Origin: Carettochelys insculpta | Taxonomy: Eukaryota > Chordata > Testudines > Carettochelyidae | DNA length: 64,000 nt | Assembly (NCBI RefSeq): GCF_033958435.1 | Contig: NC_134160.1 | Coordinates: 13,131,001-13,195,000, forward strand | Reading direction: 5' to 3' | Part shown: positions 11,231-21,083 of the stretch, piece by piece | Layout: each line of letters starts with the position of its first letter | How positions within the stretch are numbered: position 1 is the stretch's first letter | Position numbers and translations under genes: made by a program | The notes under the pieces: model-generated | What the model was told of the DNA's origin: nothing | What the model saw: the letters and a program-made list of their open reading frames with translations, nothing else | The model's database searches: none

Positions 11231-11609
11231 TTGCGGTGGGGAGCCAGCGAGCCCTCCAGCTGCATGGTGGGAGGGGAGAGGGCCAGGAGAGCCATCCAGC
11301 CATTTGGAGTAGGGAGATGGAGAGCCCACCAGCCATGTGATGTGTCAGGGCAGTCCCGGGAAATTTAAATGCCAGGGAACAATGTGATAAAGTTATGGGG
11401 ACAAATTTTAAGGAAACTTCCTGTGCTTCTTCTAGGTTGCCAGAAGAAACATCAGCCTCCAAAGAGTAACAGAGACTTAAAAGGAAAATATGCTCATACA
11501 GTGTGAGCACAGTGGTGGAAAATTTGTCAGAATGCTGTGTGGTGCCATGATGCCAGATTACTTACTGGTTGTCTGGTGTGGCAAGGTGTGCTATCCTGGA
11601 AGCTGGAAT

Positions 11610-12800
11610 AAATCACAGAATTCTAGGGCTGGAAGTGACCTCAGGAGGTCATCTAATCCAGCCCTCTGCCTAAAGCAGAATCAACCCCAACTAAATCGTC
11701 CCAGCCATGACTTGTCAAGCAGGGACTTAAAAATTCTAGGGATGGAGATTTCACAACATCCCTAGCTAAAGCATTCCAGTGCTAATATCCAATTACACCT
11801 CCCCCTCTGTAACTTCAGACCATTGCTTCTTGTTCTGCCATTCATCATTACTGAGAACAGCCTCTCTCCGTCCTCTTTAGAGCCTCCCTTCAGGAAGCTG
11901 AAGGCTGCTATCCAGTTGCCTCTCACTCTTCTCTTTTGCAAACTAAATAAGCCCGAATCTCTCAGTCTCACTTTGTAGGTCACGTGCTCCAGCCCCTAAT
12001 CATTTTCATTGCCCTCCAGTGAACCCCCTCCAGTGGATCCACATCCTCACTATACTGGAGAGCAGCATCCACGGAACTGGATGCAATACTCCAGATGTGG
12101 CTTCACCAGTGCCAAATAAAGGGGAATAATAACTTCTCTAGATTTGCTGGAAATGCTCCCCAATATGCCATTAGCCTTCTTGGCTTCAAGGGCACATAGT
12201 TGACTCATTTCCAGCCTCTCAACCACCATAATCCCTTTTCTGATGCACTGCTACTTAGCCAGTCAGTCCCCAGCTTGTAACAATGCTTGGGGTTCTTCTG
12301 TCCCAAGTGCACTTGTCCTTGTTAAACCTCATCAGATTTATTTTGGCCCAATCCTCCAATTTATCTAGGTCTCCCTGGACCCCATCCCTACCCTCCAGCA
12401 TATCAACCTGTTCCCCTAGTTTAGTGTAATTCACAAAATTGCTGAGGGTTCAATCATCCTCTCATATAGGTCATTAATAAAGATGTTGAACAATACTGGC
12501 CTTAGAACCAGTCCTTTGGGGCTCTCCACTTGAACCTGACCACCAACCAGACATTGAGCCATTGATCGCTACCTGTTGAGTCCGATCATCTAACCAGTTT
12601 TCTGTCCATCTTGCAGTCTGTGTATCCAATCCATACTTCCTTAACTTATGTGCAAAAATGTTGTGGGAGACTATCAAAAGCTTTGCTTAAGTCAAGGTAT
12701 ATCACATCCATTGACTTCCCCATCTCCGCAGAGCCAGTTACCTCATTACAGAAGCTAATCAGATTGGTCAGGCACAACTTGCCCTTGTGAGAACTCAGAT
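11610..12800 (-). mobile_element. CR1 LINE inserted in the Harbinger
   Basis: The + strand begins with the complement of the CR1 3' end (AATTCTAGGGCTGGAAGTGA). The minus strand then encodes a stop-ridden ORF2: 3' of the catalytic core, and at the far end the RT motif MDVIYLDLSKAFD near 12700. It is 5'-truncated at about 12800. Confidence 0.85.
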
Positions 12801-12945
12801 CAGAACTAGAACCCTGAGAATTCATGATGGGTGGATGCGAGGGATGGAGCCGGAGGTGTACTCCTGAGGTGTGCTATCAATGATTGTTAGGAAGAAAATG
12901 AATTCAAATTTCTGGGCTTCCTGTTTCCTACTTCCTGCACATCTG

Positions 12946-13656
12946 AGCTGCGTCTACACGTGCACGCTACTTCGAAGTAGCGGCACCAACTTCGAAATAG
13001 CGCCCGTCGCGTCTACACGCGTCGGGCGCTATTTCGAAGTTAACTTCGACGTTAGGCGGCGAGACGTCGAAGTCGCTAACCTCATGAGGAGATAGGAATA
13101 GCGCCCTACTTCGACGTTCAACGTCGAAGTAGGGACAGTGTAGACGATCTGCGTCCCGCAACGTCGAAATTGCTGGGTCCTCCATGGCGTCCATCAGCTG
13201 GGGGGTTGAGAGATGCTCTCTCTCCAGCCCCTGCGGGGCTCTATGGTCACCGTGGGCAGTAGCCCTTAGCCCAGGGCTTCTGGCTGCTTCTGCGGCAGCT
13301 GGGGATCTATGCTGCAGGCACAGGGTCTGCAACCAGTTGTCAGCTCTGTGGATCTTGTGTTGTTTAGTGCAACTGTGTCTGGGAGGGGCCCTTTAAGGGA
13401 GCGTCTTGCTGTTGAGTCCGCCCTGTGACCCTGTCTGCAGCTGTGCCTGGCACCCTTATTTCTATGTGTTCTACTTTGGCGTGTAGACGTTCCCTCGCTG
13501 CGCCTATTTCGATGTTGGGCTGAGCAACGTCGAAGTTGAACATCGACGTTGCCGGCCCTGGAGGACGTGTAGACGTTATTCATCGAAATAGACTATTTCG
13601 ATGTCGCAACATCGAAATAAGCTATTTCGATGTTGGCTGCACGTGTAGACGTAGCC
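12946..13656 (-). mobile_element. Harbinger-type MITE, copy A (711 bp)
   Basis: The ends are AGCTGCGTCTACACGTGCA on the left and, as complement, GGCTACGTCTACACGTGCA on the right. CTG duplications lie at 12943-12945 and 13657-13659. The terminal 150-200 bp are packed with TTCGAAGT / TCGACGTT / ATCGAAATAG palindromes and the middle is GC-rich. It is the same family as copies B (55664-56345) and C (58471-59181). The terminal sequence matches that of the Harbinger it sits in. Minus-strand frames of 105 and 121 codons are intact. Confidence 0.8.
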
Positions 13657-13659
13657 CTG

Positions 13660-14157
13660 GAGAGCAGCAGAGGTGAAATTGGCCAGAACAGACACTTGTG
13701 GGAACTTGTGGGATATCTGTGGGCTTCCTCTGGAGGGCAATAAAATTGGTTTAAAATAACACTGTTTGCACACTAACATTAATTTGGCCTTTTAAGTTCA
13801 AAAGTGGCATTACACCGCATTGGAGGGGTGTGGCAAGAAAGTCGACCACAGTGCCCCTTAACATTGACAATGGTATTTTCAGTGAAGACAGTCACATTGT
13901 AAAATCTAGCTGAGTGCTTAAAATTGACTTTATGGTATAGTGTAGACATAGCCTGTGTCTCCAATGTAAATTCAATGGGAAGTACATTGAGGTGGAAGGT
14001 AGATAAAGCCATCAAACAAGCAAGTAGGGGAGATGACCACATAATGGTCATGGCAGGGGCTGAATGCTCACTTTGAGGAAGGCTGCCTGGCTCTTGAAAC
14101 AGAGGAATGGGTGTTTGGGGGCAGAAGGCAGAAACAGGCATTTAGGCCTCTGTCACT
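13660..14157. other. Harbinger right end, then unassigned intron
   Basis: 13660-13953 is the rest of the Harbinger, ending TGTAGACATAGCC; TGT follows at 13954-13956. Nothing is recognised in 13957-14157. Confidence 0.4.
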
Positions 14158-14172
14158 GGAGGGACACAAGAG
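14158..14172. repeat. Target-site duplication, left of LINE copy 2
   Basis: GGAGGGACACAAGAG, repeated exactly at 15658-15672. Confidence 0.9.
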
Positions 14173-15657
14173 ATTGCGGAGAGGGTGTACCCTGAATTGC
14201 AGTGCGGATTCCGTGCAGAGAGGTCTACCGTTGACATGGTCTTCTCTCTAAGGCAGCTGCAGGAGAAGTGCAGGGAGCAGAGAAAGCCACTCTACATAGC
14301 CTTCATCGACCTGACCAAGGCTTTTGACTTGGTCAGCAGGGATGGTCTGTTCAAACTGCTTCACAAGATAGGCTGTCCTCCACGGTTACTCAAGATGATC
14401 CAGTCGTTCCATGAAAACATGAGAGGAACCATCCAATATGACGGCGCATTATCGGATGCTTTCAGAATCAGGAGCGGCGTCAAACAAGGATGCGTGCTTG
14501 CTCCGACATTGTTCGGGATCTTCTTCGCACTCCTCCTGAAGCATGCCTTTGGATCTTCAACAGAGGGCATCTTGCTGCACACAAGATCTGATGGGAAACT
14601 GTTTCACCTTGCAAGGCTGAGAGCTAAGTCTAAGGTGCGAGAAGTCCTCATCAGAGACATGCTGTTCGCAGACGATGCTGCTGTAGTGTCTCACACAGAA
14701 GACCAGCTTCAAAAACTGCTGGATCATTTCTCCAAAGCGTGCAAGGACTTTGGGCTTACCATCAGCCTAAAGAAGACAAATGTACTTGGTCAAGATGTTG
14801 CTGAATCCCCATCAATCAACATTGACAACTATACGTTAGAGGTTGTCCACAAGTTCGTTTACCTCGTGTCCACCATCACTGACACCCTGTCGTTGGACAC
14901 TGAGCTAAATAGGAGGATCGGAAAAGCAGCCACAACTCTGTCCAGACTCAGCAAGAGAGTGTGGAATAACAACAAGCTGTACACTCACACCAAAATGCAA
15001 GTCTACAGAACCTGCATCCTCAGCACCCTCCTTTATGGCAGCGAGACTTGGACCCTGTATGCCCGCCAGGAAAAGAGGCTGAACGTCTTCCACTTGCGCT
15101 GCCTCAGGCGCACCCTTGGAATATCATGGAAGGACAGAGTTACCAACACAGCCGTCCTCGGGCAAGCTGGAATCCCAACCATGCACACCCTCCTCAGGCA
15201 GCGTCAGCTCCGCTGGCTTGGCCACGTCCACAGGATGAACGATGGAAGGATTCCAAAAGACATCATGTATGGTGAGCTAGCCTCTGGCAAAAGACCCCCC
15301 CGGACGCCCCCAGTTGCGTTACAAAGATGTCTGCAAGAGAGACCTCAGAGAGGTAGACATCGAGCTGGACAACTGGGAAGAACTAGCAGACGACCGCGGC
15401 AGATGGAGGCAGGGGTTACACAAGGGCCTTCAGAAGGGCGAGTTGAAGATCAGACAGCTAGCAGAGGAGAAGCGAGCACACAGAAAGCACAATAAGGACT
15501 TGCCAGACACCCACTACATCTGCAAGAGAGGCAGCAAGGACTGTCACTCTCGTGTGGGTCTTTATAGTCACAATAGACGCTATAAATGAAGTCTTAAATT
15601 GAAACTTTAAAGGGTGTGATCCATAGTCTGTGCAGACTGAAGGATGCCTACTACACC
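14173..15657 (+). mobile_element. LINE copy 2, 5'-truncated with 15-bp target duplication
   Basis: This 1485-bp insert starts abruptly inside the RT domain and runs to a short 3' UTR ending GGATGCCTACTACACC. The same GGATGCCTACTAC ending precedes the trinucleotide tail of copy 1. Perfect 15-bp direct repeats flank it, as expected from target-primed reverse transcription. Truncation removed the endonuclease and the start of RT. Confidence 0.9.
14185..15589 (+). pseudogene. LINE reverse transcriptase (partial ORF2)
   Basis: An uninterrupted frame from 14185 to 15495 encodes most of the RT. It shows ERSTVDMVFSLRQLQEK, the first catalytic Asp region YIAFIDLTKAFD, SGVKQGCVLAPTLFG, and the active-site box FADD at 14665-14676. 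The thumb-like region (YLVSTITDTLSLDTELNRRI, LLYGSETWTLY) and WLGHVHRMNDGRI follow. Near 15290-15315, in a C-rich run, the true frame shifts to 15314-15589, which encodes the C terminus with a finger (CKRGSKDC...HSH) whose second Cys is Gly. It lacks a 5' end and is not a host gene. The clade was not determined. Confidence 0.85.
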
Positions 15658-15672
15658 GGAGGGACACAAGAG
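15658..15672. repeat. Target-site duplication, right of LINE copy 2
   Basis: GGAGGGACACAAGAG, identical to 14158-14172. Confidence 0.9.
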
Positions 15673-16484
15673 GCCTGAGCTCATGATGTTTGAGAAAGGT
15701 GGATCCTTGAGCACAGACCAAGAGTAAGTGTGAAACCTGCCTAGACAATGATTGTAACATGCTAAAGTTCCATTGTTGTCCCTAGAAAGGGTGTTTTGTG
15801 TGCAGCCTCTCCAGCCACTCACTCTTACTGGAGCCTGTGGGCATTGTTAAGCGACTTACTCTTGTTTCATTACCACCCATCTCAGAGCTGTCCTAGTGAA
15901 GTGCGGGTTGGCTGCTAGCTTAGCAGCTTGTGGTGGGCTCAGTGTCTCTTTGCAGGCAGTGAATTGAACAACATCTACAAGTGCATGGTGGGAGGGGATG
16001 ACCGCTGCAGAGAGACGTCTCTGGGGAGCTGGGTTCACTGGTTGCTAACCGCAAGGCCAGGTTTGCATGGGCTGATCCCTGCAGAGTTTGCTGGCCAGGC
16101 AGACAGGATGGCGTGGTGGAGAGCTGCCATGGAGTTTAGCAGCAAAGCTCACTCCTAATGAGGCAGAGGGTGACACAGTGACTCACTGTTTTGTGGGTTT
16201 GAGCAAGGCATCCCTGTCACCATGACTCAGAGGGCTCTGCACAGCAGCAGCCTAACCATTGACAAGTTTTTTGCAGCCACCCCGGCCAGGACACGTTTTG
16301 ATGAGGGATGGTAAGATGGGGCATGAGGCAGCATAACAAATGGTTATGAGGAGCTCCTACCAAGCGTTAGGGGGAGCAAGAAAGAAGCAGCTCTGTGGAA
16401 CAGTTCACAGATGGCCAAAGGAGGCTGCTATCCTGAGCCCAATGGAGGCGACATCAGCAGCTTGGTAGCCAATAAGAGATGATG
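15673..16484. other. Intronic sequence, no gene
   Basis: No exon or recognised repeat is visible. Confidence 0.3.
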
Positions 16485-16610
16485 GTGTAACTGCCCACAG
16501 ACAGACTCAAGCCTGGGAGTCTGGAGCTTAGTGCAGGAACCTCTACAGTTTGAGCTAAAAGCTGATGGTCTCTCAGCTAAGCCTGTAGAGGAGACTTGTT
16601 CTTTCCCTCT
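16485..16610 (-). repeat. SINE-like repeat copy 2, left part
   Basis: It shares GTAACTGCCCACAGA and TTTGAGCTAAAAG with copy 1 at 8061. It is cut at 16610, where the retrovirus starts, and continues at 21360 with GTTGGTGGTCTAGGTGC. The last five bases, CCTCT, are the retroviral target duplication. Confidence 0.65.
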
Positions 16611-17569
16611 TGTTAGCCGATGGTTAGGTGAGATGCCACTATGCTCTTGTATTAATATGAGATTTTAACCGCCAGGGCAGAGCTCACTAGTGACCAGGCT
16701 GAGAGCCGCTGAAAAGCAGCTAGGTTTTTTGTTTTGTGTTTAGTTTGCACAGTAACAGGAGGAGTTAGGTTACCGCTTAATTAATTACTTTGTTTATTTA
16801 TTTAACAAGTTAAGCTTTTATTGTTACAATGTTGCTTTATTTGTTTACCTAGCGAGTTAAGCTCTTGTGGTTACAATTGTTACAAGGTTTATACTTTGAT
16901 TACAAATAGCTAGCATACACTCTAATTTATAGATCTATACTGGTTAAATGTGCTCCAAAAGAAATGAAAAGTAAAATACCTAGCAGGTCTTATTCTTACC
17001 CCTGCATTACCAACGTGGTTTGGCCAGTTTCTTCTCGATCCCTTGGGAAGAAGTTCTTTGTCCCTTTTTTCCAGGAGTCGGGCGTCCCCGGGGACCTGGG
17101 GAGACCCCACCCTCCTCTCCAGCAGGAAAGATGATTGGAGCTCAATAGGGGGTCTGCCGGACCCCTCTTTTATACTCATTGGGTCACGTAGGCTTCTTCC
17201 TTGGTTTAATTGAATTAAGCTGTCTGATGCTGGTTCTCACGGGCAGTTCAAGGGCGTAGTTCACACCTGTGAGGTGGACCATTGATGGCATTTGTGTCTT
17301 AATGGGCTGGAGATTTTTCCTCCTGTCTGGGACAAATGTCCTGGTGAATCAACTGATGGTAATTAGCCAAGGGCAGTCCGAGGCCCAGCTGTTAATTAGC
17401 CCATTGTTCTTAGCTTTGCTCAGGAGCTTCAAAGACCTTGGCTAAAATAAGCCCATCTGCGCTCTCGGGCATTCCAGGACTGGGCTATTCCTTTTAACCC
17501 TTTTGTGCTCTGAAGCACCTAGGAAAGGCAAGACGGAGTAGAGCAAAAGGGGGTTTCTGTCTGGCTACA
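16611..17569 (-). repeat. 3' LTR of the endogenous retrovirus
   Basis: 959 bp with TG...CA ends. On the minus strand it holds TATAAAAG (17167-17174) and AATAAA (16793-16798). It preserves the unoccupied TTA (17299-17301) at the site where the other LTR has a MITE. Confidence 0.9.
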
Positions 17570-17581
17570 TTCCACCCCCTT
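17570..17581 (-). other. Polypurine tract
   Basis: On the minus strand AAGGGGGTGGAA lies directly before the 3' LTR, the position and composition of a plus-strand primer. Confidence 0.75.
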
Positions 17582-17719
17582 GATTCGCCTCACTGTGTCC
17601 CAGACCTCAAGGTGGTAATGATGCCAGCACCTCTTGCCCTCCTTGGAGGAAACTAAAATCGGCCCATAGGGATGGCATGATTAGGTGATTTACAGTCAAG
17701 GGATTGATTAGGATCACCT

Positions 17720-18031
17720 GCCAACGCCATATATTGAGCATGCGCAGAGGATATAGCAACATTAACTACACGTTTAACAATACACAAAATAATGCAACAA
17801 GCGATTACAACAATTAGAATGGTTAACAGAGTGGTATAATAGAATGAAGAAAAGGAGTTAAAGAAAGTCCCAATTGTTGGGCTCGCAATCTAGCCATGAA
17901 GCTTGTCCATCTTTAGTGACAGTGCAAAATCTTAATTGCACCTTTTATTGTAACAACATTTTGTTTAATTTTTTCTAAGTTATTTACATAAAAACAGCAA
18001 GATTGGTTAATCACCGCACATACCCCTCCCT
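17720..18031 (-). pseudogene. Retroviral env TM remnant
   Basis: The minus strand encodes a C-x6-CC motif (codons at 17994-18020), the signature that links SU and TM in gamma-type and related Env proteins. After a frame shift, a hydrophobic membrane-anchor segment follows at about 17790-17870. Everything upstream, including fusion peptide and SU, is absent; the MITE fragment at 18032-18197 abuts it. It is broken and not expressible as a protein. Confidence 0.65.
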
Positions 18032-18197
18032 GCTGAAAAGGAGCCCCATTGGGATGAGATGTGCGGCGGCGAGCCGCGTCAATTTCGAAGTATCGTGGCC
18101 TCCCACATGCTAATGAGGCACTGAATATGCATTTCAGCACTTCATTAGTAAACTTTGAAATGGCCTTTCGAAGTTTGGGGCTAGTGTATACACGGCC
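18032..18197. mobile_element. Fragment of the palindromic MITE inside the provirus
   Basis: It matches the right part of the element at 20717-21083: AAAGGAGCCCC, CGTCAATTTCGAAG, GAATATGCATTTCAGC, TTCATTAGTAAACTT and an end resembling GTGTATACACGGCC. The left arm is missing. It lies exactly between the protease and env TM remnants. Confidence 0.75.
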
Positions 18198-18330
18198 AAT
18201 AGTGCCATTTACCCCTGAACATTTCTCCAACCAGAAGGTGGAGGACCAAGAAAGTTTTCTTTTAATCATGGACAATTGGGCTCCAGTATCTACTAGAAAA
18301 GACACAGTAGTTTTATCATTTACTGTTACT
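18198..18330 (-). pseudogene. Retroviral aspartic protease remnant
   Basis: The minus frame contains FLVDTGAQLS, with the catalytic DTG codons at 18282-18290. It is cut after about 40 residues by the MITE fragment, so the flap and the second half are gone. Confidence 0.75.
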
Positions 18331-18479
18331 AGGATCTGGGGGTCATTGCTGCTACTTCCCTCCTCTGCTGATTTAAGTTTATTTATGCAGAGAGAGGTTT
18401 GACCCCTGCTATTTAGTTTTTCTGGTCAATTTTAATTATGGGCATCAGTTTATGTAATTGCTGCCTCAGTGGTGAGTAA

Positions 18480-19990
18480 TGGGTGTTTGAGCTGGGAGGA
18501 GCACTAGGCATTACTGCTGTTTTCCCCTGCTCAGTGCCCTTTCAGGTTGCCAAGATTTTAAACTTCCAGTTGGCATCCCATGCAGCAGGTGTCTGGGGTA
18601 TCCCAGATCTAAACACTGCTTTCAGAATTTGGTTTTTAGTTCCTTTTTCTCTGGGGTTATTTTTCGCTTGGGCTTAAAGCCTTCTTCCTTACCCCTACAA
18701 TTTCCTGTTAGGCTCCATACCTTAGCTTTGGTTATGATGCCTGTGGTGTTATTTCATCCTTCCCACATTTTTGTTGGTCCTTAAGCATATTCCCAAGTAA
18801 GGTTTGATAGGTAATCTGGTTATTTTGAGCATGATTTTTTTTCAGCTACTGCTAGGGCTTTATAAAATCCGGGAGTCCTTTACTTATGGGTTGTAAATCT
18901 GCTGTTACAACTATCTGCTGCCATGGGCTCCCTTCTTCCTCCCTTCCAGGACCATCACCCCGAAGCATAGCCATTGTGGATATGGTCTGTAGGGCTCCTT
19001 TAAGTCCCTCCCCGTTGGTCCAAGGGGTGCCAGTGGGTTCACCTCGGTTAGAGGGGTGAATTCCCCGTGCCCATCTACAGGCAAAAGTCCAGATAGACTT
19101 TGGACCTTCCCTGTCTCTGGGGGTGAAGAATGCTCCTGCCCCCATATTAACCCTTCCACATTTTTGGGAGGACAGTTGTGTATGACCGGCTCCTGCATCC
19201 CATATTTTGACTAGCCACTCTATTACTCCCTTCCCAGGCTTCTTAATAAACTCTTCCTGAATTTTTCTCAGCTTGGCTGGCTCATAGCTCCGAGTAGTAA
19301 TTTGGGTTGGCCGCTGTTTTAGCTTATCACGCTTAGAGGAGGAACTGCTGTTAGTTTCATTCCTCCCAGCCTTCTTCTCTTTAGGAGTGAGATCCTTTTG
19401 ATAAGTAACAACAGGCCTTATGCGAATGGGTTTTTTTCTATCTTATGAGAGAGATTGCTGGAATACTTATCCTCTGAGGAATTCCAAATGTCCCCATCCC
19501 ACTCCTCTGGGTCTAGCCAGAGAGAAGCCTCTGCTTTGGCTCTATTAATGCACCTAGATTTGCTCTTTAGCTTTGCTCTCCGCTCTGTTCCTTACTTCTT
19601 TACCAGAGGAACAAGCCGCTCCTCCAGTTGGCACACTTCCTTGCTCAGCATGCGTGCATGGGTATCTAAATTCTGGCATCGCTGCTGCAACTCATCTCTC
19701 TCCCTCTGCACTCTTTCCAGCTCCATTTTTACTTCCCTATGACTTCTACATGCTGCCTGCAGGGCACTCTTTAACAGCCAGATACAGGCTCCTTTCCCTT
19801 TCCCTTTCTTCAACTTACAGGCATTCCTCCACACACAGAACTGTGACCACAGTTCCTCTACATCAGCCCAGTTTTTTTTCAACATCTCCTTATCCTACTT
19901 CGGGTCACCCCAACCTTCCTGGACAAAACTTTTTTTACCTTACTGAAATTAGTGCTGATCATGACTGGCTTCATGTTACTGTATTATAAA
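18480..19990 (-). pseudogene. Retroviral gag remnant
   Basis: Minus-strand pieces in several frames suggest gag. A start near 19970 follows the primer site. A 97-codon piece at 19885-19592 has a heptad-like coiled coil rich in E, R and Q. A capsid-like tract (about 19200-18850) is readable only across two frames. Nucleocapsid zinc knuckles are not recognisable. Stops and shifts are frequent. Assignment rests on position between primer site and protease plus general character. Confidence 0.6.
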
Positions 19991-20001
19991 CCGATATCAC
20001 A

Positions 20002-20020
20002 AATCCTGCCGACTACGCCA
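20002..20020 (-). other. Primer-binding site, tRNA-Ser
   Basis: On the minus strand TGGCGTAGTCGGCAGGATT starts 5 bases inside the 5' LTR. It is the exact complement of the 3' end of vertebrate tRNA-Ser(AGA) with CCA as I remember it. Confidence 0.8.
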
Positions 20021-20581
20021 GTTTCTGTTAGCCGATGGTCAGGTGAGATGCCACTATGCCCTTGTATTAATATGAGATTTCAACTGCCAGGGCAGAGCTC
20101 ACTAGTGGCCAGGCTGAGAGCCGCTGAAAAGCAGCTAGGTTCTTTGTTTTGTGTTTAGTTTGCACAGTAACAGGAAGAGTTAGGTTACCACTTAATTAAT
20201 TACTTTGTTTATTTATTTAACAAGTTAAGCTCTTACTGTTACAATGTTGCTTTATTTGTTTACCTAGCGAGTTAAGCTCTTGTGGTTACAATTGTTACAA
20301 GGTTTATACTTTGATTACAAATAGCTAGCATACACTCTAATTTATAGATCTATACTGGTTAAATGTGCTCCAAAAGAAATGAAAAGTAAAATACCTAGCA
20401 GGTCTTATTCTTACCCCTGCATTACCAACGTGGCTTGGCCAGTTTCCTCTCGATCCCTTGGGAAGAAGTTCTTTGTCCCTTTTTTCCAGGAGTCGGTCGT
20501 CCCCGGTGCCTGGGGAGACCCCACCCTCCTCTCCAGCAGGAAAGATGATTGGAGCTCAAATAGGGGGTCTGCCGGACCCCT

Positions 20582-20589
20582 CTTTTATA
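20582..20589 (-). promoter_or_regulatory. LTR TATA box
   Basis: Minus-strand TATAAAAG, conserved at 17167-17174 in the other LTR. Transcription would start about 25-30 bases further left; AATAAA follows at 20208-20213, giving an R region of roughly 350 bp. Confidence 0.6.
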
Positions 20590-20716
20590 CTCATTGGGTC
20601 ACGTAGGCTTCTTCCTTGGTTTAATTGAATTAAGCTGTCTGATGCTGGTTCTCACAGGCAGTTCAAGGGCGTAGTTCACACCTGTGAGGTAGACCATTGA
20701 GGGCATTTGTGTCTTA

Positions 20717-21083
20717 GGCTACATCTACACGTGCCCCAAACTTCGAAATGGCCATGCAAATGGCCATTTCGAAGTTTACTAATGAAGCGCTGAAATGCAT
20801 ATTCAGCGCTTCATTAGCATGCGGGCTTCTGCGGCGCTTCGAAATTGATGCGCCTTGGGAATAAGCTCATGGGAATAAGGGGACTTCGAAGTAGGCGGGG
20901 TCCTTTCGAAAAGGAGCCCCGTCTGCATGCGCCGCGCGGCGGCAAGGCGCATCAATTTCGAAGCGCCGTAGCAGCCCGCATGCCAATGACGCGCTGAATA
21001 TGCATTTCAGCGCTTCATTAGTAAACTTCGAAATGGCCATTTGCATGGCCATTTCGAAGTTTGGGGCACATGTAGACATGGCC
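20717..21083. mobile_element. Palindromic 367-bp MITE in the 5' LTR
   Basis: The two arms are nearly complementary: CCCCAAACTTCGAAATGGCC and its mirror, with AATATGCATTTCAGCG-type blocks and a centre around GAGCTTATTCC/CATGGGAATAAGG. The outer ends read GGCTACATCTACACGTGCC and, as complement, GGCCATGTCTACATGTGCC. TTA is duplicated on both sides (20714-20716, 21084-21086). The sister LTR has a single TTA at 17299-17301, proving a clean insertion with 3-bp duplication. It is non-coding. Confidence 0.9.

Larger units (their letters stand above)
8400..13953 (+). mobile_element. PIF/Harbinger DNA transposon with nested insertions
   Basis: The left end starts GGCTATGTCTACACT and the complement of the right end starts with the same 15 bases, with weaker similarity for about 20 more. 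The 3-bp sequence TGT lies on both sides (8397-8399, 13954-13956), the duplication size of Harbinger. Inside are a decayed HARBI1-like transposase (8870-9850) and a probable minus-strand partner ORF (10330-10620). A CR1 (about 11610-12800) and a MITE (12946-13656) are inserted in it. Without them the element is about 3.6 kb, a normal size for an autonomous Harbinger. Confidence 0.85.

Noticed and set aside
14185..15495. 436-codon ORF as a host gene
   Set aside because: It is a reverse transcriptase fragment inside a LINE bounded by target duplications.
17176..17184. CCAAT box in the LTR
   Set aside because: The minus strand has CCAAT only a few bases from the TATA box, too close for the usual spacing.
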